Positions 52,153 to 61,292 of a stretch of 64,000 nt of DNA are shown here, piece after piece. The position numbers and the translations under genes are program-made. The stretch comes from Zygotorulaspora mrakii. Taxonomy: Eukaryota > Ascomycota > Saccharomycetes > Saccharomycetales > Saccharomycetaceae. Under the pieces are notes generated by a model. That model saw nothing but the letters and a program-made list of their open reading frames with translations, ran no database searches and was not told the origin of the DNA. Location: assembly GCF_013402915.1 (NCBI RefSeq), contig NC_050722.1, positions 1 through 64,000 of the forward strand. Reading direction: 5' to 3'. Numbering within the stretch: position 1 is the first letter of the stretch; each line of letters opens with the position of its first letter.

Positions 52153-53433
52153 ATGTTTTTTACAGAATGCATGCTTCCTAAAAGGGGGGATATTGATGAA
52201 GAGTACACAGATTTCATCTTTTTTAAAGATGAGAGTAGAAAATCTTCAAATAGGGTAAAGTTCAAGTTTGTTGGTCAAAAAATCCATGAAGATAAACAGG
52301 TAGAGGAGTTTAATCTATCTGTTGAATATAAGTCTTCAAAGATGGGTATGCTAATAACACGGCCAAGAAATCGTTTCATTATTATGAGAACGATTCTGTA
52401 TAACACCATTATAAGATCCTTAGAGAAATGTGATCTCTCATCCTTGAAAGACGTCTCCGCAATCACTTCACAACTATGGGGGAAGAATGATGGAATATTT
52501 CAGCTATACTTTGAGCTTCTTTCACAATTTGAAGAGCACTGGCATCTAAACATTTATCCTGAGTATCGTTACCATAAGGTAAATAAAATAAGTCGGCAAC
52601 TGGAAAATAAGCTCGTGTATCAGAATATGTTGAATCGAATGCGCTATTTTACAGCTTCTTCGCTGTTATCCAAATTGGAGGATATTGTAACACTCCCCGC
52701 TGCTTCTGCTACGGATGCAGCTGGTACTGCTCCCACTGCTGCAGAACCTTTTAGTTCCACCTATACATACTCCTCTTTCCATTCCTCTCAGATACGTGCC
52801 AACCATCTACACCACTACCACTACCAAAACCGCCAGAAGAGGCAAAGTACAACTACAAGAAGCAATTCTCAACAGCCAAACCTTCCATCCTTGCAAAACC
52901 CGCATTCTTCAGAGACTCTCCAGAACTGTCATTGGAAAATCAAAAAATCCTCGTCCTGCAAAAGAACTCGAAATCACAACTTTGCGCTCCCGAAACAAGA
53001 TCACAGATGTGATCGCATCAAATTCGACTTTCCCAAGAAGAAGCTTCTTCCTCCAGATCTCAACACTGTTTCCAACAACACCAACCCCTCTCGATTCCCA
53101 TCCACTTCCTCCATGAAAAAGCCTCTGCAATATTCAACCCTTCCTAGCCCCCACTATTCCCCCTTACTCCCCCGCATACCCACTGCTAGCCGCCTAGCAA
53201 GCTCCAAAGCTGACCACTGCCATCGTACTGCAGGGGCTTCACATTCATACAACATCTCTTCCAGCTCTTTCCCCTCCCTTGCTTACTTCACTAAGCCTAC
53301 AGAGATAGATTTCACTCTTCAAACCAGGCTTTCAACCTTGCCCTATGTTCCAGAACCAAAATCGCTCTCTAATGTGGAAGATCTCTTTATCGAAAGTGAC
53401 AGAATTGTGCTGTTCTCTTCCAGAAATCCTTAA
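52153..53433 (+). CDS. MATA2: Mating-type a2 HMG-box protein
   Basis: Protein of 426 residues from the ATG at 52153; the frame opens 12 bases earlier with TTG. Residues 70-145 or so fit a MATA-type HMG box: ITRPRNRFIIMRTILYN, VSAITSQLWGKNDGIFQLYF and HWHLNIYPEYRYHKVNK. In yeasts that keep it, a2 activates a-specific genes together with Mcm1; S. cerevisiae lost it. After residue 180 the protein is rich in Ser, Thr, Pro, Asn and His, and its DNA is G-poor with a second open frame (52715-53116), so the C-terminal half evolves differently and may be partly shared flanking sequence. It is longer than I would expect for the family. Confidence 0.82.
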   Translation: MFFTECMLPKRGDIDEEYTDFIFFKDESRKSSNRVKFKFVGQKIHEDKQVEEFNLSVEYKSSKMGMLITRPRNRFIIMRTILYNTIIRSLEKCDLSSLKDVSAITSQLWGKNDGIFQLYFELLSQFEEHWHLNIYPEYRYHKVNKISRQLENKLVYQNMLNRMRYFTASSLLSKLEDIVTLPAASATDAAGTAPTAAEPFSSTYTYSSFHSSQIRANHLHHYHYQNRQKRQSTTTRSNSQQPNLPSLQNPHSSETLQNCHWKIKKSSSCKRTRNHNFALPKQDHRCDRIKFDFPKKKLLPPDLNTVSNNTNPSRFPSTSSMKKPLQYSTLPSPHYSPLLPRIPTASRLASSKADHCHRTAGASHSYNISSSSFPSLAYFTKPTEIDFTLQTRLSTLPYVPEPKSLSNVEDLFIESDRIVLFSSRNP

Positions 53434-53697
53434 AAGCGTGAGACCCCCTCCCCCTATGAAGTAAATTCCATATGAATCTATCTAGCTTACACCTTATTTA
53501 AAAACCAATTACTGCTTGCAGTCGCCTTTGCGCATTTCCAGCATCATGCTAACTTCCTTTCCATCACTTTCGCGATGTCATAAACCTATTCTTGTCATCG
53601 CGACGAGCTGAGAAAAAGCAGTCGATTCCCGCGCAACCCAATTGTGGACAAAAGCCATGAACTGTTTCTAGTTAATGGAATCCATCCATACACATGC

Positions 53698-53721
53698 GTA
53701 TATATATATATATATATATAA
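53698..53721. repeat. (TA)n microsatellite
   Basis: About eleven TA dinucleotides between a2 and the DIC1 fragment. Confidence 0.9.
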
Positions 53722-53768
53722 ACTCATAATCAGCAAGAATAGTGAACCCTAGTCCCCCAGTCACAACT

Positions 53769-53918
53769 ATGCAACCAAACACCCCTCAGCAATCTGCCCC
53801 CATCTACCCTTGGTGGTATGGTGGAGCTGGCGGCGTATTCGCCTGCATCATAACTCACCCATTGGATCTTGCAAAAATGCTTCTATATCTAACCAATAAC
53901 ATCTTGAAAAAGCAGTAA
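53769..53918 (+). pseudogene. DIC1: 5' fragment of DIC1, mitochondrial dicarboxylate carrier
   Basis: The ATG at 53769 opens a frame whose residues 13-37 (YPWWYGGAGGVFACIITHPL and DLAKM) match the start of Dic1, including the first PxD carrier motif. After about 53879 the similarity stops, and twelve unrelated codons lead to TAA at 53916. The complete gene has about 300 codons. DIC1 is the ancestral neighbour of MAT in non-WGD yeasts, so a clipped copy marks the end of the homology shared between MAT and a silent cassette. Confidence 0.88.
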
Positions 53919-54097
53919 CTTAAATTACATCTGTTTCACGTACAAGTCAATTAAAATTTATCCATCCAGTTTTCATCACAACCGATTCATTAAATGTAGA
54001 TGGGAACTGAATGGATAAATTTATACTAGTGTAGGATCAAAGCATATGAAAAAGCCCTAGAGCGGATAAACTTCATAGAGAGTGGCGAAAGCTCAGA

Positions 54098-55243
54098 TTA
54101 ATTTCCCATTTTTTTACCGTATTTTTCTTTCGCTTCAAAAAAACATTTTATGTATATTTTGCTTTGCTCAGTATAGCTGCAGAATAGAGTAAGTTCCCTC
54201 AAAAAATAATGGGAAGGGTCAACACTATTGTCAATTGCATGTCGCTGCTCAGAATTATCTTCCGATTTAATATGCTTCGGCTCGCTCGGCTGATTAATTG
54301 TGGTTTCCGGCTTTGCGTCTTCCGCATTCGAGGAAGAAATAACATTATCTAAAGACAAAATCTTAAGCAGAGTGGCGCCAGAGCAAGGTGTTCGCATTAA
54401 AACAAAGAATAGTCTTTGATCTATAAATTTCAAATTGTTCCTAATTTGTTTTAAGCCCTCCAGATAAAGTGGCTGCACGTCAAAAATAAGACCTATAAGC
54501 TCTTTACTTATCTTGAGTAATTCTATCAGTTTTTTCAATTTCCAGCAACTGATCAATTCGCAATGCCGTAAAAGATTTTCTTGAAATTTTTTCAATGATG
54601 CCCTACTCACTACTTTAGGCCTCTCCGAATATCTATTCAAAGGCGGTAGAAAATTCACTGTGGGCGATTTGATCTTTTTTAACAACTCTTCTTCTTTCAT
54701 GTACTCTATGTTAAAGGAGTCCTTTTGTCCGTTATTTCTTGTCAACCAAGAACGTTTTCCCAGTTTTAATGAAAGATCTGTGCGCTCAAGCTCTGTATAC
54801 TGCTGCCTGTATAGTTCCGAAAGGTCACAGGTGCTGTTCTCCAAAGCTCTTTCAAACACAATATATTTCGCTCGTACTGGTTTCTTTCCTCCAAAAAACT
54901 TCACAGTAAATGCTGCATGTGTCGCGTTACTTCTATCGCATTTTCTGCAATAGTACTTTTCCCTTGACTTGACGAATGTAACATAGTCTTTGATCCCCAT
55001 CAACCGAAAAAACATTGAGTGCCTTGTTAAAAAATAGTTACTTGCAGTTTTTTCCAACCTTCTCAGCGAGTTGTAGATGCTATATTCACGAAAAAATGCT
55101 GAGCAACTTTCATCTACAATTTCTATACCCCCAGTTAAATCAGGGTTTAGTGCTTTACCATTTAGGTTGATCAAAAACCCATCAACTATAGTAAATTGAC
55201 CTTCAGGCAAGGTAATAAACGGATAAACTGGGCTTTCTTCCAT
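54098..55243 (-). CDS. SIR1/KOS-family silencing protein (KOS3-like)
   Basis: Protein of 381 residues from the ATG at 55243; an upstream TTG is not preferred. Residues 8-115 resemble an Orc-interaction region of Sir1: FTIVDGFLINLNGKALNP, then a Tyr-rich helix, SNYFLTRHSMFFRLMGIKDY, a CRKC pair at 99-102 and ATHAAF, which Sir1 also has as ATHIAY. Sir1 binds the Orc1 BAH domain at silencers to start silencing of mating cassettes; KOS genes (kin of Sir1) are its relatives, and KOS3 is the form in non-WGD yeasts. The rest (about 200-381) is helical and unassigned, with a Glu/Lys/Ser-rich segment. Placement beside a silent-type cassette fits the function. By-eye homology; no search run. Confidence 0.75.
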   Translation of the reverse strand: MEESPVYPFITLPEGQFTIVDGFLINLNGKALNPDLTGGIEIVDESCSAFFREYSIYNSLRRLEKTASNYFLTRHSMFFRLMGIKDYVTFVKSREKYYCRKCDRSNATHAAFTVKFFGGKKPVRAKYIVFERALENSTCDLSELYRQQYTELERTDLSLKLGKRSWLTRNNGQKDSFNIEYMKEEELLKKIKSPTVNFLPPLNRYSERPKVVSRASLKKFQENLLRHCELISCWKLKKLIELLKISKELIGLIFDVQPLYLEGLKQIRNNLKFIDQRLFFVLMRTPCSGATLLKILSLDNVISSSNAEDAKPETTINQPSEPKHIKSEDNSEQRHAIDNSVDPSHYFLRELTLFCSYTEQSKIYIKCFFEAKEKYGKKMGN

Positions 55244-56071
55244 GTTACTGATCAAACTGCTTTAGCCACTTGAATATTTTTGATATCTTCAGATCACGTC
55301 TTTCATATACAGTTTATCTATCTATCCTTTAGCTTTCAATTGTTATGTCGGATGTTGCGCCCTCCTCCATCTCCCTCGCCGCTTCATGTTTTTTCCTCCA
55401 CAAAAACAAAGAAATGCTGGTACTCTCGTACACCCAACTGTAGGCAGCCTAATTAAGAATTAAGCGCCCCAAATGATTTGAAAAAGAGAGTACATTTATT
55501 AATGGGTAACACCTTGTTAGTGAAATGTGGTTTCAATCCCTTTAGATAGCCAATTTTTGAAGTTACATAAGTACTTGTTTTTTCGCTTTCGAGGACCAAA
55601 ACCATGAAAACACGACACGATTGGAAATAGATCATCAGTCATTTGGTAATATGCTCTCAATACTATACGCCCACATAAATATATGTGTTTTGAGATCTCT
55701 TCACGTGACTTATATTTTCTGAAAAATCGGCGGTTTCTCAGAAGGGAAGATTATATAAGAGTTTTCTGAGGTGAGATGTTCTGCAAGCCCTCTGAAGTCA
55801 AAAAGATGCTTCTGTGTTTGGGGATTTATTTAAGATTTTTTATACCCTTATTTCTGATTCATGTAACATAGGTAAATTTTGTTTTTTTTTAGATTTAATT
55901 CCATCATCACGAGATCAAGCATAAGGGTGGTGGAACAGGAAAAACAAAGAGTAGGGGAGTTATCACATGAATCATCACTTATTAATTAGGAGAAGAAAGA
56001 AAGGTGAGGATAGCAGTTAGGAAAGAACATCCTTTTAGTGTTAAAGTATAGACCTAGTCATACATGACGCA
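55244..56071. promoter_or_regulatory. Divergent KOS-type / ATG2 promoter
   Basis: Contains a palindromic TCACGTGA (55701-55708), a good Cbf1-type E-box. A short leftward frame at 55453-55635 is unsupported. Confidence 0.45.
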
Positions 56072-59000
56072 ATGGGACTCTGGCTACCACAGATGATTCA
56101 GAAGAGATTATTGCTATATGTCCTTCAACAAATATCAGTTTTATCAAATATTGATCTGTCGAATTTGCATGTATCGTTGGGATCTAGCTCGCAGTTTTCG
56201 TTTGATGATCTCAATTTAGCTGTTGATGATATTAAGATACCATATCTCTCTCTGAGAAGTGGATCGATCAAACATTTAGAAATCGAGCTTACTGTATCAG
56301 GTGGAGTGAGCATTTGTGGAAAGGGCGTGTTGTTTGTGGTAAAACCCTTAATTGACGACCAGGATAACGATCCCAACTCTTTTTCTTTAACAAAAAGCAT
56401 CCATGATTTGACAAATTCGATAATACAATATTCTGAATCTGATAAGCATTCATTTAGTGTGTACAAAGATCCAGAATCGGATGGGAGTACTAGTCCTTTA
56501 GCTGATAGTACTGAAAGCACCAGTAGTAGTGGGAAGGAGAGTGAGCCAATTATTGCAGTTGGTGCACTAGAGAATATGAAGAACAAGATTTTAAATGTCG
56601 CATTATCCAAATTAATGGTGCGGTTTGAAAATATCAAATTTAGGTTTCTCTTGGAGGAGAACATAATTGAGGCCAGCTTGGGTGAAATAGAGCTGAATAC
56701 CGAAGATAATAATATTCGTAAAGTGGAAATTCATGATTTTAAAGTTGTTTGTGTTAAGAATTCGGAGCCGAATGACACAGAGTACCTTTCTGATGATAAT
56801 ATGTCTAATAGTGTACTTTACTCATCGAAGGAAGCTTCATCAATTTATATGAGTGCTTTGGAAGGTTTAAAATCTCCTCCGGACGGTCAGGAAGACTCTA
56901 TACTTGAAGACAATGAACTTTCTTTAGGTTTGACCGCTATCGAGCATATAAGCATCTCATTTCAGGGATTGTCTTCGTTAGACGATTTAGCTTTAAGGGA
57001 TCTTAAGGTTAAAATACAGAACGCTTCCATTGACCTGGAGAGCTTGCTCACAATGAGTGACACTACAATAGGATTTGTTTCCCGAGTTTTTACAACAAGA
57101 AAAACGGAGGACGTACCGCAGGCTAGCAATTTGAAAGGCTATAAACGTTTTCAAAAGGAGCAAGGTATATTAGAAGGCTTTGACAATCTAGCTGTTGACA
57201 TGAATTATCTATCCGTCCACTTTGGGGAGGGAGTGAGCATGGTATTTAACAATATGAACTATACTTGCTGGGAAAATAGAGAACAAACAATGTTAATTGA
57301 TACAATGACACTGAAGGGTGATGGAATTGACCTTCAATCATCGCCAGCTCCAATTCTAAGAGCCGTATTAAATTCTAATGAAGTCGAAATCAATATACTG
57401 CACAGTTTGATTCTCAAAGTTGATAAGCTTGCTTTAGGTAAGCTTGCAAAAGTACAGCATCGCTTACAAGAGTTTTCAGTGAGAAATATACGCCCTCCTC
57501 CCAAGAAAAGTCATGCTTCATCGCGATATAAGGAGGAAAGAGTGTACAAATTTTGTGCAAAACCGATTACTGTCTTGTTGAACATCGGTGCTTATCAACT
57601 CTATCTCTCAACCTCAGAAATTTTCAGTAGGCTTCCCAATGACATTATTAAGATTAAGAATGTTACAATTGGTAGAAGAACTGAGCAAAAGGATCATTCA
57701 ATGGTAACACTCGACGATCTGTCTATCATTGCATCAAAATCAAGAATGCAATTGATATCATTCGATGAAAATTTCAAGGAATCCTCGCTAACAAGCAAGA
57801 TGTTAGTAAGGGTGCGTGAAATTGCAGTTAGTCACGAATTTGAGCATTTAAAGCGACTTTTTCTGGATTTTCAAGATATACATTCCATTATCAAAATAAA
57901 TGACAAGAAACCCAATGTGGATAAGCATAAGGTGTTCATGAAGAGAAGTGTCCGAATATTGAAATCATCTAATATTGTGTACAAAAAAACAGATCAGGCA
58001 TTATATTCAATTATTTTGGATAATGTCGATATCAAAATTAGGTCTTTTTATAATGAGCATTTTGGAGACTTACAGACAAATATTTCCAGCATTTTGCTTG
58101 CTGCCAGCATGGACGGCAGTTTTTTTGGCTTTTGCAAAGATTTTTTATGTAAGAGAAACACTGCCAGTCAGCAAGAAGTACTGGCCTCTTCAATTACGAC
58201 AGAAGATATAAAAAAACCTCTGATTTTCTTCCAGGCCAAAGCTAATGGTAAAATCAAGACTATACTCAGAGAAATGTCTCTTCACTACTATGCAAAGTGG
58301 CTTGATTTCTTTTCGAGCAAAAGCAATGATTCGAGCTCTGAAAAAAGTAATTTACAAAATTCCATTCCATGGGAGCTTAAAATGATTAACTGTTCGATAA
58401 AGCTTCACCCATATAGAATAAAACCATGCTTAGCAATTATTATGGAGCATATACATTTGACTGGACGAACTGCGATGGAGCAGGTTAAAATAGTTGCAAA
58501 AAATGGTGCTATTCTTTTGATTGATGATGTTCAAAATATAAAATTTGTCGAAAAGCGGCACTATCCTTCTCTTGTCAACTTTTATGTTTATCAAGGGTTC
58601 TCCGAAGTAGGCAAGATCGACTCTGTTAGTATTCAGAGCAAGAGAGTTGCGAATGCGACATCTGCTAAGATTAAAGCTAATAACATTGGCTTATCTCTTT
58701 GCGCTGACTCTGCACATACGCTTGTGCAACTTTTTATGGATCTCAAGATACCCATTACATTTCCTGATGATGAAAAGTATAGCCTCACTGTTCCATCTGC
58801 GATAGATGTCTTTAAGCATATTGACAGCGATTTTTTTTGTTCATCTCATATTAAAAAAAATTCAGACTGTTATGAAAATGATGAGGAAGATTTGATTCAT
58901 GTAGATAGCAGCTTTCTAGATGATGACACTAATAATCAGCACCAGCAAGTCATGAAAGAGAATTATACGATCGATACGTCGTCGGAGTCTACAAGTTCTA

Positions 59001-60736
59001 ACATGAGGCTGCAAGAGTCCTACTTAGACACAACCATCAGGGAGGATCATGAATCGCTAACAGAATTAAAAGAACACATAGATATTGTAATTGAGTTAGA
59101 GGTGGCAAAAATGACAATAAAACTTTTTGATGGGTACGATTGGAAGTTCACAAGGAAGTCAATATCACAAAAAATAGAAGAGATTGATCGCGAACTTAAG
59201 AAGCGCAGTGAAACTACCAACTCAAATGAGCGTCTAGAGGGTGCCATCTTTGACTCGATTTACATCTCGGGAAATCCTTCCGATTCAGTAGATCTGAAAA
59301 AGAGGGTCAATGACGAAATTCAGGGTGAATTTATGTCAGGTTTAGGGAGTAGAAAGGCAGACCTTCACCCTTCCCGCTATTATAAGGCATTGGTGGAATT
59401 GAACCAGTTGGGACTAATCTTCACAGGCTATCCAATGGGCACACCTACGCGTTCGGAATCAGCTGGTACCGCCGAAGTCCTCAACAAATGCGAGATTTTG
59501 GTACAAAGTTTTGATGTAATAGACAACGTACCGACTTCTACGTGGAATAAACTACTGACCATACTTCGTCACGAGCAATGGCCGCTGGATAGGCCAATGC
59601 TAAATATGAATGTTTGCCTGCTTCGGCCAGTTGACTTTTTGGCAGCCACAGAATTGAGATTCGATATCAAACTTGCCCCATTACGCCTCCATGTAGACCA
59701 GGATACTCTCGACTTTTTAGTTAAGTTTGGGGAATTTAAGGACATGAGGTTTGAACTGATTGATAAATACCCTGATATTCCCTTTATACAAAAGCTTACA
59801 ACAAATTCTGTGAAGCTCAAACTCGACTATAAGCCAAAAAAAGTTGACTATTCTGGATTGAGGTCTGGTCATACTAGTGAATTGATGAACTTTTTCATTT
59901 TAGACGGAGCAAATATAACTCTGAAGGGTGTGGCATTGTACGGAATAAGTGGCTTTTCGGAGCTCAATACAATTCTAAAATCTGTATGGACACCAGATAT
60001 CACTTCAAGGCAATTACCAGGAGTCTTAAAAGGCTTTGCACCCGTTAAATCTATATTGGCTCTTGGCTCCGGGGCCAGAGCATTAGTTTCCGTACCATTG
60101 GCCGAGTATAAGCAAGACCGTAGACTGGGAAGGAGTCTTAAACAAGGGTGTAACGTATTTGTCAGGACAGCTACAGGTGACTTCGTAAAACTTGGTGCAA
60201 GGTTAGCTTCGGGGACTCAGACTGTATTGGAAAGCACAGAGGAGTTTTTCGGTGGTGATGGTGCACAAGGGAGACTTTTTAAGTACGATGATCCTTTGAT
60301 GGATATCAACGGTTTACTGGAGGAGGATCAGCTTGTCGGAGGTAGCAATCCTACGATAAAAGGTCGCGGTCCTGCTGCATTGGTGATAGATCCCTCAAAA
60401 TGTAACGAAGGAGAACCTAAAATAGTTAGTCTCTATGCTGACCAGCCCCTGGATCTACATAAAGGTCTCGAAGAAGCATATTCTTCACTCGAAAAGCACA
60501 TGCATCTTGTTTATGACGTTATATGGAAAACTCAGGGTGAAATAAAAGATTCACGCTCAGGCACGGCTGCTGCCGCAGTCTCTGTCGCCAAAGTAGCGCC
60601 AGTCGCCATAATAAGACCTCTGATAGGGGCAACCGAGGCGATTGCAAAAGCACTTCAGGGCATCTCCAATCAACTTGATAAAGAGCAAGTGAATGATCTC
60701 AATGACAAATATAAATCAAGGAGTGGCAAGAAATAG
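56072..60736 (+). CDS. ATG2: Autophagy lipid-transfer protein Atg2
   Basis: Protein of 1554 residues (S. cerevisiae Atg2 is 1592). The N-terminus (WLPQMIQKRLLLYVLQQISV, SNIDLSNLHVSLGSSSQFSF) is the chorein-type lipid-channel entrance and aligns almost without gaps with yeast Atg2. The C-terminal 300 residues contain the Atg2 C-terminal block: KGVALYGISG, ITSRQLPGVLKGFAPVKSIL, and a GTAAAAVSVAKVAPVAIIRP amphipathic segment. Atg2 with Atg18 tethers the growing phagophore to ER exit sites and transfers phospholipid. Start: the ATG at 56072 matches the family start; an ATG eight bases upstream is out of frame. Intact core gene, marking the end of the subtelomeric zone. Confidence 0.97.
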   Translation: MGLWLPQMIQKRLLLYVLQQISVLSNIDLSNLHVSLGSSSQFSFDDLNLAVDDIKIPYLSLRSGSIKHLEIELTVSGGVSICGKGVLFVVKPLIDDQDNDPNSFSLTKSIHDLTNSIIQYSESDKHSFSVYKDPESDGSTSPLADSTESTSSSGKESEPIIAVGALENMKNKILNVALSKLMVRFENIKFRFLLEENIIEASLGEIELNTEDNNIRKVEIHDFKVVCVKNSEPNDTEYLSDDNMSNSVLYSSKEASSIYMSALEGLKSPPDGQEDSILEDNELSLGLTAIEHISISFQGLSSLDDLALRDLKVKIQNASIDLESLLTMSDTTIGFVSRVFTTRKTEDVPQASNLKGYKRFQKEQGILEGFDNLAVDMNYLSVHFGEGVSMVFNNMNYTCWENREQTMLIDTMTLKGDGIDLQSSPAPILRAVLNSNEVEINILHSLILKVDKLALGKLAKVQHRLQEFSVRNIRPPPKKSHASSRYKEERVYKFCAKPITVLLNIGAYQLYLSTSEIFSRLPNDIIKIKNVTIGRRTEQKDHSMVTLDDLSIIASKSRMQLISFDENFKESSLTSKMLVRVREIAVSHEFEHLKRLFLDFQDIHSIIKINDKKPNVDKHKVFMKRSVRILKSSNIVYKKTDQALYSIILDNVDIKIRSFYNEHFGDLQTNISSILLAASMDGSFFGFCKDFLCKRNTASQQEVLASSITTEDIKKPLIFFQAKANGKIKTILREMSLHYYAKWLDFFSSKSNDSSSEKSNLQNSIPWELKMINCSIKLHPYRIKPCLAIIMEHIHLTGRTAMEQVKIVAKNGAILLIDDVQNIKFVEKRHYPSLVNFYVYQGFSEVGKIDSVSIQSKRVANATSAKIKANNIGLSLCADSAHTLVQLFMDLKIPITFPDDEKYSLTVPSAIDVFKHIDSDFFCSSHIKKNSDCYENDEEDLIHVDSSFLDDDTNNQHQQVMKENYTIDTSSESTSSNMRLQESYLDTTIREDHESLTELKEHIDIVIELEVAKMTIKLFDGYDWKFTRKSISQKIEEIDRELKKRSETTNSNERLEGAIFDSIYISGNPSDSVDLKKRVNDEIQGEFMSGLGSRKADLHPSRYYKALVELNQLGLIFTGYPMGTPTRSESAGTAEVLNKCEILVQSFDVIDNVPTSTWNKLLTILRHEQWPLDRPMLNMNVCLLRPVDFLAATELRFDIKLAPLRLHVDQDTLDFLVKFGEFKDMRFELIDKYPDIPFIQKLTTNSVKLKLDYKPKKVDYSGLRSGHTSELMNFFILDGANITLKGVALYGISGFSELNTILKSVWTPDITSRQLPGVLKGFAPVKSILALGSGARALVSVPLAEYKQDRRLGRSLKQGCNVFVRTATGDFVKLGARLASGTQTVLESTEEFFGGDGAQGRLFKYDDPLMDINGLLEEDQLVGGSNPTIKGRGPAALVIDPSKCNEGEPKIVSLYADQPLDLHKGLEEAYSSLEKHMHLVYDVIWKTQGEIKDSRSGTAAAAVSVAKVAPVAIIRPLIGATEAIAKALQGISNQLDKEQVNDLNDKYKSRSGKK

Positions 60737-61292
60737 TTAGCATATTTGTATGCAACCAAAAGCGCTCTACGATATGTTATATTCATGACGTTTACGGGTC
60801 AGTTCACATAAAAACAGCAAAGAACTCTGATATGAAACGTATTCATGAATAATTCCAAGCGCTGAGGTGAAAAAATCTATTGTAATCTCTTGTAAGAATG
60901 TCCTTATTTAAGGGCCACTTGTATATTGTTGCACAAATGTATATGGAAAAATAATTTACGTCATTTGGTATCTATCATGTTTTACGAGATTCAAATGATC
61001 AACACAGCATGCATAACATTCATGGCAAATACGTGAACAAACAAGTGTAGGTAAAACGGATGTTTCATTACAGTGTACATTTCTGTTCCTTAGGCAATTG
61101 TCTGTTGCACGTGAAAATAAGATCCAGAGCTTCAACAGTGCTTGAAGGAGTACCGTATTTGTCCCTTTACTGCTCAAATTTTTTTAGTATAGTCTGTCTG
61201 GAGATTAGTCAAAATTGAACCGTCTTCAAACCAGGCATAGATAGACAAACTAATCCAGCTACAATTTTCTTTTTCAGGTCCGCGAATTTGAC
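60737..61292. other. Intergenic between ATG2 and LRG1
   Basis: Promoter of LRG1. A leftward frame at 60956-61177 is unsupported. Confidence 0.5.

Noticed and set aside
56125..56664. Leftward 179-codon frame inside ATG2
   Set aside because: Antisense shadow of the conserved ATG2 N-terminus.
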